Numbered from the stretch's first letter, positions 49,642 to 59,415 are shown. The stretch: 64,000 nt of DNA from Sinorhizobium alkalisoli (GCF_008932245.1 NZ_CP034909.1:2803001-2867000); one strand, 5' to 3'. Numbers and translations: made by a program. Notes: generated from the letters alone by a model not told the origin.

Positions 49642-50826
49642 TCAAACCTTTATCCAGGCGCCGTTGCGCTTCGAGGAGCGAACGCAGGCGTCGACAAAGA
49701 CCATGCCCTTCATACCGTCGTCGATTGTCGGATAAGTGACGGCCGGGTCCACCGTTTCGCCGTTGCCCCTGGCATGGATCGCCCGCGCCGCTTCCGTATA
49801 GATATTGGCAAAGGCTTCGAGATAGCCTTCCGGATGGCCCGAAGGAATACGCGATGCTCGGGCAGCCGCCGGTGATGCACCCGCACCGGCGCGGGTCAGC
49901 AGGCGCTTCGGCTCGCCGAAGGGCGTGTACCAGAGATAATTGGGGTCCTTCTGCGTCCATTCGAGACCGCCCTTGCTGCCATAGACGCGCAGCATCAGCC
50001 CATTTTCGTTACCGGGCGCCACCTGGCTGCACCAGAGCATGCCTTTTGCGCGCGCGCCGTCCTTCTCCTTGAAGCGCAGCATCACATGGGCGTTGTCGTC
50101 GAGCTGACGGCCGGGAACGAAACTGTCGAGATCGGCGGAAAGCTCGTCCAGTTCCAGCCCCGATACGAAGCAGCCGAGATTATACGCGTGAGTGCCGATA
50201 TCGCCGGTCGAGCCGCCGACGCCGGAGCGCGCCGGATCCGTCCGCCATGCCGCCTGTTTCTGGCCGGACTGCTCGATGCTCTCGGTCAGCCAGTCCTGCG
50301 GGTATTCCATGTGGACGAGGCGGACGGCGCCGATCTCCCCATTCGCGATCATCTCGCGCGCCTGCCGCACCATCGGATAGCCGGTGTAGTTATGCGTCAG
50401 GACGAAGAGCGCATCGCTTTCGTCCGCCGCCTGCTTGAGCTTCTTCGCATCGGCAAGTGTCGAGGTCAGCGGCTTGTCGCAGATCACGTGAATGCCGCGC
50501 TTCAGAAATTCCTTGGCGGCGGCATAATGCACGTGATTGGGCGTGACGATCGCCACCGCCTCGATGCCGTTCTTCAGCTTCGCCTCGCGGATCGCCATTT
50601 CCTTGAAATCGGAATAGACGCGCGAGGGGTCTAGGCCGAGCTCGCGGCCCGAGGCCTGGGCCTTGTCCGGCGTCGACGACAGAGCGCCGGCGACCAACTC
50701 ATAGTGACCGTCGAGCCGAGCGGCGATGCGATGCACCGCGCCGATGAAGGCGCCGGAGCCGCCGCCCACCATGCCGAGACGGATGCGCTTCTGATGAGTT
50801 TCCGTGCTGCTTCCCTCAACTGCCAT
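49642..50826 (-). CDS. Gfo/Idh/MocA-family oxidoreductase
   Basis: 394 residues. An NAD(P)-binding Rossmann start (RLGMVGGGSGAFIGAVHRIAA) followed by ICDKPLTSTLADAK with the family catalytic Lys, then GSTGDIGTHAYNLGCFVSG with the conserved Asp/His. It oxidises or reduces a sugar or sugar acid. Together with the isomerase/epimerase and GH1 neighbours it may act on a 3-keto or glycoside intermediate, which is inference. ATG 50826 is the family start. Confidence 0.9.
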   Translation of the reverse strand: MAVEGSSTETHQKRIRLGMVGGGSGAFIGAVHRIAARLDGHYELVAGALSSTPDKAQASGRELGLDPSRVYSDFKEMAIREAKLKNGIEAVAIVTPNHVHYAAAKEFLKRGIHVICDKPLTSTLADAKKLKQAADESDALFVLTHNYTGYPMVRQAREMIANGEIGAVRLVHMEYPQDWLTESIEQSGQKQAAWRTDPARSGVGGSTGDIGTHAYNLGCFVSGLELDELSADLDSFVPGRQLDDNAHVMLRFKEKDGARAKGMLWCSQVAPGNENGLMLRVYGSKGGLEWTQKDPNYLWYTPFGEPKRLLTRAGAGASPAAARASRIPSGHPEGYLEAFANIYTEAARAIHARGNGETVDPAVTYPTIDDGMKGMVFVDACVRSSKRNGAWIKV

Positions 50827-50869
50827 GCGTGTTTCCTCTCCTGACCTTAGCTGTTGGGCAATACAAAGC

Positions 50870-51027
50870 CCCCTCCCCACCCCCTCCCCACAAGGGGGAG
50901 CGGCTTCACCTGCCGTCCGCTCCATTCATGTCCCGACGCCTTTCGGGAGTATGGATATCTTGCTGATGATGACGGCGGGAGCAGTTCGGGAAGCCCCTCC
51001 CCCTTGTGGGGAGGGGTTGGGGAGGGG
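50870..51027. repeat. Long GC-rich inverted repeat between co-oriented genes
   Basis: Arms of 38 bases (50870-50907 and 50990-51027) match at 36 positions, separated by 82 bases. The arms carry CCCCTCCCCAC and its complement. The repeat occupies the gap between isomerase/epimerase and oxidoreductase genes and could form a large hairpin in the mRNA. Confidence 0.75.
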
Positions 51028-51035
51028 TTTCCCGC

Positions 51036-52088
51036 TTAAATCCCCAGCATCCGCCGGTTCGCCGCCTCATCCGTGCCGCTGTCGGCGAAATCGTCGAAGG
51101 CCTTTTCGGTGACGTGGATGATGTGCGCCTTGACGAACTCCGCGCCCTCGCGCGCGCCGTCCTCCGGGTGCTTCAAGGCGCATTCCCACTCAACCACAGC
51201 CCAGCCGGCGAAGTCGTTCGCCGCCATCTTCGAAAACACCGCACCGAAATCCACCTGACCGTCGCCGAGCGAACGGAAGCGGCCAGCGCGGTTGACCCAG
51301 CCCTGATAACCGCCATAGACGCCCTGCCGCCCGGTCGGATTGAACTCCGCATCCTTGACGTGAAACATCCGGATGCGGTCCTTGTAGATGTCGATATTGT
51401 CGAGATAATCGAGGCACTGCAGCACGTAGTGGGACGGATCGAAGAGCATGCAAGCGCGGGCGTGATTGCCGGTCCGTTCGAGGAACATCTCGTAGGTTAT
51501 GCCGTCGTGCAAGTCCTCGCCCGGGTGGATTTCATAGCAGACGTCGACGCCGCAATCCTCCGCATGGTCGAGGATCGGTTTCCACCGCCGGGCGAGCTCG
51601 TCGAAGGCGGTTTCCACCAGGCCTGTGGGACGCTGCGGCCAAGGATAGACGAAGGGCCAGGCGAGCGCGCCGGAAAAGCTTGCCATGGCGTTGAGACCGA
51701 GGTTCTTCGAAGCCGTCAGCGCCAGCTTCACCTGCTCGACCGCCCATTCCTGGCGCGCCTTCGGATTGCCGCGAACCTCCGGTGCGGCGAAACCGTCGAA
51801 GGCCTCGTCATAGGCGGGATGCACCGCCACCAATTGGCCCTGAAGATGGGTCGAAAGCTCGGTGATCTCGACGCCGTTGTCGCGTGCCGTGCCGGTGATC
51901 TCGTCGCAATAGGTCTTCGATGCGGCTGCCTTCTTCAGGTCGAAGAGCCGGCCGTCCCAGCTCGGTACCTGCACGCCCTTGTAGTCGCAATCGGCGGCCC
52001 ATTTGGTGATCGCGTCCCAGGAGTTGAACGGCGCCGCATCGCCGGCGAATTGCGCAAGAAAGAGCCCCGGTCCCTTGATGGTCCTCAT
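51036..52088 (-). CDS. Sugar phosphate isomerase/epimerase (xylose isomerase-like TIM barrel)
   Basis: 350 residues. AP-endonuclease-2 type TIM barrel with metal ligands in VCYEIHPGEDLHDG, LFDPSHYVL and MFHVKDAEFN, typical of this family. It interconverts a sugar or keto-sugar; the substrate is not known. First gene of the minus-strand unit; a perfect LacI-type palindrome lies about 100 bases upstream. Confidence 0.88.
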   Translation of the reverse strand: MRTIKGPGLFLAQFAGDAAPFNSWDAITKWAADCDYKGVQVPSWDGRLFDLKKAAASKTYCDEITGTARDNGVEITELSTHLQGQLVAVHPAYDEAFDGFAAPEVRGNPKARQEWAVEQVKLALTASKNLGLNAMASFSGALAWPFVYPWPQRPTGLVETAFDELARRWKPILDHAEDCGVDVCYEIHPGEDLHDGITYEMFLERTGNHARACMLFDPSHYVLQCLDYLDNIDIYKDRIRMFHVKDAEFNPTGRQGVYGGYQGWVNRAGRFRSLGDGQVDFGAVFSKMAANDFAGWAVVEWECALKHPEDGAREGAEFVKAHIIHVTEKAFDDFADSGTDEAANRRMLGI

Positions 52089-52187
52089 GCAAATTTCCTC
52101 CCTTTTGCCTCTCTGAGAAAACCGGCGTGCCGGTCAAGTGGTGGCCGTTGAGCGCTTCGTCCCCGCAATTTCGTGACAACCGACATA

Positions 52188-52203
52188 CCTGCAACGTTGC
52201 AGG
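52188..52203. promoter_or_regulatory. LacI-type operator upstream of the beta-glucoside unit
   Basis: CCTGCAACGTTGCAGG is a perfect 16-base palindrome with central CG, the usual form of LacI-family operators. It stands 100 bases before the isomerase/epimerase start, on the only stretch able to hold that operon's promoter. No LacI gene is directly adjacent to the unit. Confidence 0.65.
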
Positions 52204-52320
52204 AGCCAAAAGCTAACAGAATTTCCGTCAGGGGCAATGGGCTTCTGCCGCCTTGTGGAAAAAGAACTCGTCACGCCGGCAGGAGCGCTGACCACGCCCC
52301 TGCCAAGGGACGGATGCCCG

Positions 52321-53631
52321 TCAGACGTAACGGTTGACGATGTTTTCCAGAAGTTCCTGCTTGCCGGATTTGGGCTGCGGATTGAGGTCGGCCTTCAGAA
52401 CCCAGGCCTCGATCTCTTCGAGCGAGAAGCCGCCCTCGAGCATCTTCTTCGCTTCGGGTACAGCCCAGCCGGCGTAACGTTTGTCGAGCGGGGCCGAGAG
52501 CGCCTTGTCCCCGATCATCTTCGCCGCCGCCTTCAGGCCGCGCGCGCAGCAATCCATGCCGCCGATATGGCCGATCAGCAGATCCTCCGGATCGATCGAC
52601 TGGCGGCGCAGCTTCGCATCGAAATTGGTGCCGCCGGTCTTGAAGCCGCCGCCGGACAGGATCTGATAGTAGGCGAGCGCCATTTCCGGAACATTGTTCG
52701 GGAACTGGTCGGTATCCCAGCCGGACTGGTAATCGTTGCGGTTCATGTCGATCGAGCCGAAGATGCCGAGCGCATTGGCAAGTGCCAGTTCGTGCTCGAA
52801 CGAGTGGCCGGCGAGGATCGCGTGGCCCTGCTCGATATTCACCTTCACCTCGTTTTCGAGGCCGTATTTCTTCAGGAAGCCGTAGACGGTCGCGACGTCG
52901 TAATCGTATTGGTGCTTTGTCGGCTCCTGCGGCTTCGGCTCGATGAGGATCGTGCCCTTGAAGCCGATCTTGTGCTTGTATTCGACGACGAGATTTAAAA
53001 AGCGGCCGAGTTGGTCGAGCTCGCGCTTCATGTCGGTGTTGAGCAGCGTCTCATATCCCTCGCGCCCGCCCCAGAGCACGTAGTTCTCGCCGCCGAGCTT
53101 TTGCGTCGCGTCGATGCAGGTCTTCACGGTCGCCGCCGCGAAGGCGAAGACGTCCGGGTCGGGATTGGTCGCGGCACCGCCCATATAGCGGCGGTTCGAG
53201 AAGAGGTTCGCGGTACCCCAAAGCAGCTTTACCCCGCTGTCCGCCTGCTTCCTGGCGAAATAGTCGACGATCTCATTGAGGTTGCTGGTGTTCTCGGCAA
53301 AGTTCCGGCCCTCCGGGCGCACATCCGCGTCATGGAAGCAGTAGTAGGGCGTGCCGAGCAACTGGAAGAACTCGAAGGCAACGTCGGCCTTGAGCTTCGC
53401 CGCTTCCATCGTGTCCTTGAACCATGGACGCTCGAAGGTCTGTCCGCCGAAGGGATCGCCGCCCGGCCAGACGAATGTGTGCCAGTAGGCGACGGCGAAG
53501 CGCAGATGCTCCTCCATCCGCTTGCCAAGGACGATCTCGTCCGGATTGTAGTGACGGAAGGCAAGCGGATTGGTGCTTTCCGGCCCTTCATATTTGATCT
53601 TGGCGATATCGCCGAAAAAACCCGTGTTCAC
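52321..53631 (-). CDS. xylA: Xylose isomerase
   Basis: 436 residues, the usual length. Interconverts D-xylose and D-xylulose using two divalent metals. Visible are the catalytic His block [25 protein letters not shown], the metal ligand segment [19 protein letters not shown] and FDAKLRRQS. It follows xylB by 112 bases, with a CG-centred dyad in the gap, so it may have its own promoter in addition to read-through. Confidence 0.97.
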   Translation of the reverse strand: MNTGFFGDIAKIKYEGPESTNPLAFRHYNPDEIVLGKRMEEHLRFAVAYWHTFVWPGGDPFGGQTFERPWFKDTMEAAKLKADVAFEFFQLLGTPYYCFHDADVRPEGRNFAENTSNLNEIVDYFARKQADSGVKLLWGTANLFSNRRYMGGAATNPDPDVFAFAAATVKTCIDATQKLGGENYVLWGGREGYETLLNTDMKRELDQLGRFLNLVVEYKHKIGFKGTILIEPKPQEPTKHQYDYDVATVYGFLKKYGLENEVKVNIEQGHAILAGHSFEHELALANALGIFGSIDMNRNDYQSGWDTDQFPNNVPEMALAYYQILSGGGFKTGGTNFDAKLRRQSIDPEDLLIGHIGGMDCCARGLKAAAKMIGDKALSAPLDKRYAGWAVPEAKKMLEGGFSLEEIEAWVLKADLNPQPKSGKQELLENIVNRYV

Positions 53632-53689
53632 GGCTGGCTCCTCTCATGGACTCTGCAATGCCGGCTCTGTCCGGCCGTCTGGTGGAAAG

Positions 53690-53701
53690 GTAATCGTTTA
53701 C
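53690..53701. promoter_or_regulatory. Candidate LacI-type operator before xylA
   Basis: GTAATCGTTTAC (53690-53701) is a near-palindrome with central CG (10 of 12 symmetrical) in the xylB-xylA gap. It differs from the palindrome before the LacI gene at 56282, so both may not bind the same protein. Confidence 0.35.
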
Positions 53702-53743
53702 AGTCCCTCGGGTGACCGGCACCGGCCGGCTGTGCCTGGCTCG

Positions 53744-55198
53744 TTACATCGTCGCTCCCTTGATTGCGGGGTAAAGCCGACGGTAGCGCCGGTAGGCGTC
53801 TTCATAGGCCGGCACCAGCGAGGCGTCGGGCGCGATCGTTTCCGCCGTCTCGGGCGCCGTGCAGACAGAAAACGCATCCGCGCCGGTCGCGGCGATCAGA
53901 CCGAGCCGCGCCGAGCCAAACGCCGCACCGAAATCGCCATCGGCCGGTAGGTCGACCGGCAGGTCGAGCGCCGTCGCGATCGATTTCAGCCAATAGCGGG
54001 AGCGGGAGCCGCCGCCGATCGCAGTGACGCGGGAAAGCAACGTGCCGGCCGACCGCAAGGCTTCCAGGCTGTCGCGAATCGCAAAGGAAACGCCTTCGAG
54101 CACCGCCTGCGTCAGCACCGCTCGCGAGCTCTCGTGCCCAAGGCCGGCAAAGGCGCCGCGGATCGCCGCGTCGTTGTGCGGCGTGCGCTCTCCGGAGAGA
54201 TAGGGAAGGAAGGTGACCGAACCGGGCGCCTTGAGCTCATCGCCAAGCTCTGCGGTGAGATCCGCCGCGCTCCTGCCGGTTACGCCCGCATGCCAGTTCA
54301 GCGCGTCGGTCGCCGAAAGTATGACGCCCATCTGATGCCATGTGTTGGGCAGCGCATGGCAGAAGGCATGAACGGCGCTTTCCGGATTGGGGAGATAGCG
54401 GGCGTTGGCGGAAAAGAGCACGCCGGACGTTCCGAGCGAGACGAAAGCATCCCCCTCGCCGACGGTGCCCATGCCGCAGGCAGACGCCGCATTGTCGCCG
54501 GCGCCGCCGGCCACGACGACGTTCTGGCCCATGCCCCAGCGGCTCGCAAGTTCCGGCCTCAAGGCGCCGGCCCCTTCGGTCCCCTCGACGAGGCTCGGCA
54601 TCTGCCGCTCCTCGAGGTATGTGGCGGCAAGCAGACTCTCGGACCACCGGCGCTTGCCCGTGTCGAGCCACGACGTGCCGGCGGAATCCGACATTTCCGA
54701 CATGTGCTCGCCGGTCAGCCACAGGCGGAGATAGTCCTTGGGCAGCAGGACCCAGCGCAGCTGCGCGAAGATCTCCGGCTCGTTTTCCCGCACCCAGGCG
54801 AGCTTCGGCGCGGTGAAGCCGGGAAAGACAATGTTGCCGGTGAGCGCGCGGAACTGCGGGTCGCTGTCGAGTTCGGCTGCTTCGGCGTAGCTGCGGGTGT
54901 CGTTCCAGAGTATGCACGGCCGAAGCACGGCGTCATGCTTGTCGAGAAGCGTTGCGCCGTGCATCTGGCCGGACAAGCCGATCCCGCGGACGGCGGCAAG
55001 CGCCTGTGAATGGGCCGCCTTGAGCCCGCCGATCGCCTCGTCAGCCGCACGGATCCAGTCGGCGGGATCCTGTTCCGACCAGCCGGGACGCGGGCGAGAC
55101 ACGTCGAGACCGGCCGAGGCGGAACCGACGATGCGCTGGTCGTCATCGATCAGCATCGCCTTGACGCCGGAGGTACCGAGATCCAGTCCGAGATACAT
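53744..55198 (-). CDS. xylB: Xylulokinase
   Basis: 484 residues. A FGGY-family kinase that phosphorylates D-xylulose for the pentose phosphate pathway. The N-terminal phosphate loop YLGLDLGTSGVKAMLID, LSGQMHGATLLD and the C-terminal IGGGSRSRYWLKSIATALDL are canonical. It starts 10 bases after the LacI gene stop on the same strand, so regulator and kinase share an mRNA. Confidence 0.96.
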   Translation of the reverse strand: MYLGLDLGTSGVKAMLIDDDQRIVGSASAGLDVSRPRPGWSEQDPADWIRAADEAIGGLKAAHSQALAAVRGIGLSGQMHGATLLDKHDAVLRPCILWNDTRSYAEAAELDSDPQFRALTGNIVFPGFTAPKLAWVRENEPEIFAQLRWVLLPKDYLRLWLTGEHMSEMSDSAGTSWLDTGKRRWSESLLAATYLEERQMPSLVEGTEGAGALRPELASRWGMGQNVVVAGGAGDNAASACGMGTVGEGDAFVSLGTSGVLFSANARYLPNPESAVHAFCHALPNTWHQMGVILSATDALNWHAGVTGRSAADLTAELGDELKAPGSVTFLPYLSGERTPHNDAAIRGAFAGLGHESSRAVLTQAVLEGVSFAIRDSLEALRSAGTLLSRVTAIGGGSRSRYWLKSIATALDLPVDLPADGDFGAAFGSARLGLIAATGADAFSVCTAPETAETIAPDASLVPAYEDAYRRYRRLYPAIKGATM

Positions 55199-55208
55199 GG
55201 GTATCCTC

Positions 55209-56246
55209 CTAAGCCTGCCCGTTCGGCAGATTGTCCTTCAGGAATATATCGATGCGGATGCGTTCCTGCGCCGCAATCACCGGCAGGCCGTCCGCCTTGG
55301 CCTTGAGGACGCGGATCGCGCTCCTGACCTCGTGGCCGGCATCCTGGTTGAGGATCACGTCGATCGTTCCGGAGACAAGCGCGGCGCGGCTATAGGGGGT
55401 CAGTTCGTGTGCAACCACGCAGATCGTTTCCGCCTTGCCCGCCGTCTCGAGCGCCGCGACGAGACCGCGATTGCCGGCGCCGAGACTATAGATGCCGGCA
55501 AGATCCGGCTGCGCAGCGAGAAGCGCCGCGACCAGCTTCTGGGCGAGCACCGCATCGTCCTGGCCCTCGATTACCGGCAGCAGCGCGCGGGCGCCGAAAT
55601 GGTCGCGCATCACCGCATGAAAGCCTTCAAGCCGATCCCTGTGATCGCGCACGAGCATGGAGCCGGCCAGCACGGCGACCGGTCCTTCGCGGCTGCCGAG
55701 AAAGCGTCCGATCAGATTGCCGGCCGTGCGCCCGGCGGCGATATTGTCGATGCCGGCGAAATGATCGCGCGCCGAACCCGGCAGATCCGAGACGAGAGTC
55801 ACAACGGCAATACCGTCGTCGCGAAGACGTTTCACCGCCGCGGTCACTTCTGGCGCATCGATAGCGACGACGGCAACGCCTGCCGGCTGTCGCCGATGCG
55901 CCTCTTCGAGTGCCTCCGCCAACGCCTGCGGATTGAAGGCCGGTACCGACAGAATGGTGATCTCCGTGCGCTCCGCCGCCGAGCGGGCGATCGCCGCCCT
56001 GACTTCGACCTCCAGGCCGCGCATGAAGGAGTTGTCGCCCGCCGGAACGATGAAAACCAGCGGATAGGTGCGGCCCTTTGCAAGGTTCGCTGCCGTGACG
56101 TCGCGTACGTAGCCAAGCGTTTCGATCGCCCGCTCGACCTTGTCGCGCGTCACGGCCCGGACGCCCGGACGCTTGTTCAGCACCCGGTCGACGGTGGCCA
56201 GGCTGACGCCCGCTTCGGCGGCGATATCGTGAACGGTTGGGCGCAT
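55209..56246 (-). CDS. LacI-family regulator of xylose genes
   Basis: 345 residues. LacI-type helix-turn-helix (TVHDIAAEAGVSLATVDRVLNKR) and a sugar-binding sensor domain. The NYA-like hinge is altered but the fold is clear. It lies directly upstream of xylB and xylA on one strand and most likely represses them until xylose or xylulose binds; this follows from position. ATG 56246 is the family start. A near-perfect palindrome lies 36 bases upstream. Confidence 0.9.
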   Translation of the reverse strand: MRPTVHDIAAEAGVSLATVDRVLNKRPGVRAVTRDKVERAIETLGYVRDVTAANLAKGRTYPLVFIVPAGDNSFMRGLEVEVRAAIARSAAERTEITILSVPAFNPQALAEALEEAHRRQPAGVAVVAIDAPEVTAAVKRLRDDGIAVVTLVSDLPGSARDHFAGIDNIAAGRTAGNLIGRFLGSREGPVAVLAGSMLVRDHRDRLEGFHAVMRDHFGARALLPVIEGQDDAVLAQKLVAALLAAQPDLAGIYSLGAGNRGLVAALETAGKAETICVVAHELTPYSRAALVSGTIDVILNQDAGHEVRSAIRVLKAKADGLPVIAAQERIRIDIFLKDNLPNGQA

Positions 56247-56540
56247 CTTCTCCTCCTCGGGAATCCCCTTAGAGGAATTTCTGATGTACGTAAATCAAAA
56301 ATGTATTGAGGGCGCCATTGGCAGGAGGGGATGGTTCAATACAAAAACGCCCGCAACGAGTTTGACACTCTTGCACCGTGGTGGCCCCTCACGCTTGTCC
56401 CGCAAAAGGCAACGGAACGGGAGCACAACGGCCACCATTCTCTCCGCCAACGCCTAGCACAGGCAAAGAGCGGCTGGAAAGTTGCCGCATCTCCCTCCGC
56501 CCTATGCGGGGTAGCTGGGCGGATGAGGGATTCGTAGCCT
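56247..56540. other. Intergenic region upstream of the xylose regulator
   Basis: 294 bases. The part nearest the LacI gene carries the palindrome at 56282-56297 and must hold its promoter. The rest, up to the emrB stop, shows no gene or clear signal. Confidence 0.5.
56282..56297. promoter_or_regulatory. Candidate operator of the xylose LacI regulator
   Basis: TGATGTACGTAAATCA is a 16-base palindrome with central CG and one mismatched pair, 36 bases before the LacI gene. It fits autoregulation of the xylR-xylB-xylA unit. Confidence 0.6.
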
Positions 56541-58127
56541 TTAATGCCCGCCGCCGGTGCTGCCATCCTGCGGTTTGCTGATCATCAGGACGCCGGTGAT
56601 CATCACCAGGAAGAGTGCGGTCAAAAGCAGGAATATGTCGCCGAACGACATGATCGCCGCCTGTTGCTGCACCATGGCGGCCAGTTGCTTGACGGCGGCG
56701 GTCGTGCCGTCAAGGCCATAGGCGTCGAAATTCGCCGCCATGCTGTTGAGGCGATCCACCGCCTCGGGATTGCCCCATTGAACGTGCTCGGCAAGTCGGG
56801 CGTGATGGAAATCCTGCCGCGCTGTCAGGATCGTATTGATGATCGCAAGTCCGACGGCGCCGCCGAGATTGCGCGTCAGATTAAAGAGACCGGAGGCATT
56901 GCGGACGCGCTCGGGCGGCAACGTACCGAGCGCGATATTGTTGATCGGCACCATGCAGAGCATCAGCGAGCAACCGCGCAGGATCTGCGGCACGAACAGT
57001 TCCCAGAAGTCCCAGTCCGCGGTCAAATGGCCCATCATCCAGGTGCCCGCCGCGAATCCCGCAAAGCCGATCCCCATCATCAGTCTGGGATCGAGGCGCC
57101 CCGCCAGGAAACCTGCGACCGGCGCGGTGAAGAACATGGCGAGGCCCGAGACGAACATGGTCTCGCCGATCATCAGCGAATCATAACCGCGTATCCGGCC
57201 GAGGTAGAGCGGATAGAGATAGGTGAGTCCGTAGAGACCGATGCCCATGACGAAGGAGAAGAGTGAGCCGAATGTGAAGTTGCGGTTGGCGAAGGCCCTG
57301 AGATCGACCACAGGAAATTCCGCCGCGAATGCCCGGTGGAAGAACACAAGGGCACCGAGCGCGGCCGCGACCGCGCCCATGACGATATGTGTGTCATTGA
57401 ACCAATCATTGGCGTTGCCTTCCTCCAGCACGTATTCGAGCGAGCCCAGAAAGATTGCCATCGAAAGAAGGCCCCACCAGTCGAACTTCTTCATCAGTCC
57501 CAGTTCCGGCTTGTCGAAGTCGATGAAGGTCCAGGTCAGCGACGCAACGATGATGCCGGGAATGACATTGACGAGGAACAGCCAGTGCCAGGAAAAGGCG
57601 TGGCTCAGATAGCCGCCGACCGTCGGGCCGATGGTGGGCGCCAACGTCGCGATCAGCCCGATGATTGGCGAGACGACGTTGCGCTTCGACGGCGGGAAGA
57701 TGGTAAAGGCGGCGGCAAAGACCGAGGGAATCATGCCCCCGCCGATAAAGCCCTGGATCGCACGGTAGACGATCATCTGCTCTATGTTGGTAGCGGTCGC
57801 GGCGAGTGCGCTAGCCGCCGTGAAACCGGCGGCGGCGACGGAAAAGAGCACGCGCGTCGAAACGATGCGGGCGAGTGTGCCCGACAGCGGGATCATGATG
57901 ACTTCGGCGATCAGATAGGCAGTCTGCACCCATCCGATCTCGTCCGAGCCGGCGGAGAGCCCCGCCTGGATTTCGGCAAGTGAGGCCGAAACGATCTGGA
58001 TGTCGAGGATCGCCATGAACATGCCGACCACCATAGCCAGGAAAGCGATCAGCCGCCGCGGGTCCATGCGTTCTTCCGCGCCGACGGCGCGTGCCGCCAC
58101 GACGCCCGCTGCTGCCGTTGCCGCCAT
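56541..58127 (-). CDS. emrB: EmrB-type MFS multidrug efflux permease (DHA2)
   Basis: 528 residues, about 14 helices, with the DHA2 motif MAILDIQIVSASLAEIQAGL near residue 35 and the motif C-like GPTVGGYLSHAFSW. It works with the EmrA adaptor to export flavonoids and other toxic compounds; the S. meliloti homologues are flavonoid-inducible. ATG 58127 is eight bases after GAGGAG; GTG 58136 overlaps that site. It starts 23 bases after emrA stops. Confidence 0.95.
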   Translation of the reverse strand: MAATAAAGVVAARAVGAEERMDPRRLIAFLAMVVGMFMAILDIQIVSASLAEIQAGLSAGSDEIGWVQTAYLIAEVIMIPLSGTLARIVSTRVLFSVAAAGFTAASALAATATNIEQMIVYRAIQGFIGGGMIPSVFAAAFTIFPPSKRNVVSPIIGLIATLAPTIGPTVGGYLSHAFSWHWLFLVNVIPGIIVASLTWTFIDFDKPELGLMKKFDWWGLLSMAIFLGSLEYVLEEGNANDWFNDTHIVMGAVAAALGALVFFHRAFAAEFPVVDLRAFANRNFTFGSLFSFVMGIGLYGLTYLYPLYLGRIRGYDSLMIGETMFVSGLAMFFTAPVAGFLAGRLDPRLMMGIGFAGFAAGTWMMGHLTADWDFWELFVPQILRGCSLMLCMVPINNIALGTLPPERVRNASGLFNLTRNLGGAVGLAIINTILTARQDFHHARLAEHVQWGNPEAVDRLNSMAANFDAYGLDGTTAAVKQLAAMVQQQAAIMSFGDIFLLLTALFLVMITGVLMISKPQDGSTGGGH

Positions 58128-58150
58128 CCTGGGCACTCCTCGCTTGTCGC

Positions 58151-59362
58151 TTACTTCGCCTCGGCGACCGTCGCGCCTTTCGGGGCCGTTCGGGTATCGA
58201 CGTCGACAACGACGCTCAGCCCCGCGCGCAGATTGCCCTTGGCGAGCGCATCGGCCGGCAGCGTGATGCGGACCGGGACGCGCTGGGTGATCTTGGTGAA
58301 GTTGCCCGTGGCGTTTTCCGCCGGCAGCAGTGAGAAGACCGCGCCGGAGGCCGGCGAAATCGACGCGACGGTGCCTTCGATGGAGTGCCCGTCATAGGCG
58401 TCGACATGGATCTGGACCTTGGAACCCGGCACCAGATCCGCAATCTGCGTTTCCTTGAAATTGGCGTCGATATAGAGCGCGTTTACCGGCACGAGCGCCG
58501 CAAGGCGCTGTCCTGCGGAAACGAGGTCGCCGACCTGGACCGCGACATTGCCGACGACACCGTCATAGGGCGCCTTCAGCACGGTGAAGGCGAGGTCGCG
58601 GTTCGCCTTGTCGCGCGCAAGTTCAAGCGATCGGATGGTGCTCTCCGCTTCCTGGCGCTGCGCCTGGAGCACGGTGATATTAGCCTGGGCCGCGGCGATA
58701 TTGGCATCCGCGCCGACGAGGTTCGCGCGTGCTTGGTCCAGTGCAACCTGTGCGCTGTCGCGAGCGGCGTCGGTCCCGAAGTCCTTTGACTGCAGATCGC
58801 TGGCTCGCTTCTGCGCCAGTTCTGCGCCCCTGAGCGCCGCCTCGAAGGATTCCTTCTGCGCTTGCGCCTGGTTGAGGCTTGCCTTCGCGCCGGCGATCTG
58901 CGCGTCGAAGCGGCTGAGCGCCAGCTTCTGCGTCAAAATCTGCGCCTCGGCCTGCTCGGCCGCGATGCGATAGTCGCCATCGTCGAGCGTGACGAGCGAG
59001 GCGCCGGCCTTCACGTGCTGGTTGGCGACGACATTGACCTTGGCGACATAGCCAGACACCTTTGGCGAGATGGTGGCGATATCCGCCTCGATATAGGCGT
59101 CGTCGGTCGTGACCATGAAGCGGCCGTTCGTCCACCAGTCATAGCCATACCAGCCGCCCGCCGCGAGCAACGCGAGGCCCAGAACCGGAAGTATCGGGTT
59201 TCGGCGCTTCTTCTGAGGCGCTGCCGTATCGGTCGATGGCCGTCCCCTCGCCGACGCCGCTTCGCCGCTCGGAGCCTCGACCTTGCCGGTGAGGTCCTTG
59301 ACTTCGAAGTCATCGTCGACGGGACGGACGCGGGCAGCGCTCGAGATGCTGTTGCTGGACAT
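58151..59362 (-). CDS. emrA: EmrA-type membrane-fusion adaptor
   Basis: 403 residues. A disordered N-terminal tail rich in Ser/Glu, a single helix (about residues 56-75), then a HlyD-type barrel with lipoyl halves flanking a long coiled coil (about 130-270). It bridges EmrB to an outer membrane channel. First gene of emrAB, divergent from the TetR regulator. Confidence 0.95.
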   Translation of the reverse strand: MSSNSISSAARVRPVDDDFEVKDLTGKVEAPSGEAASARGRPSTDTAAPQKKRRNPILPVLGLALLAAGGWYGYDWWTNGRFMVTTDDAYIEADIATISPKVSGYVAKVNVVANQHVKAGASLVTLDDGDYRIAAEQAEAQILTQKLALSRFDAQIAGAKASLNQAQAQKESFEAALRGAELAQKRASDLQSKDFGTDAARDSAQVALDQARANLVGADANIAAAQANITVLQAQRQEAESTIRSLELARDKANRDLAFTVLKAPYDGVVGNVAVQVGDLVSAGQRLAALVPVNALYIDANFKETQIADLVPGSKVQIHVDAYDGHSIEGTVASISPASGAVFSLLPAENATGNFTKITQRVPVRITLPADALAKGNLRAGLSVVVDVDTRTAPKGATVAEAK

Positions 59363-59401
59363 GGGGACACCGGTCTGAATGAATGATTGCTAAAATTGAC
59401 T

Positions 59402-59415
59402 GAACCGTTCGGTTC
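59402..59415. promoter_or_regulatory. EmrR operator, emrA side
   Basis: GAACCGTTCGGTTC, a near-perfect palindrome sharing its GAACCG/CGGTTC arms with the second operator. It lies 40 bases before emrA, placed to block transcription toward emrAB. Confidence 0.7.
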
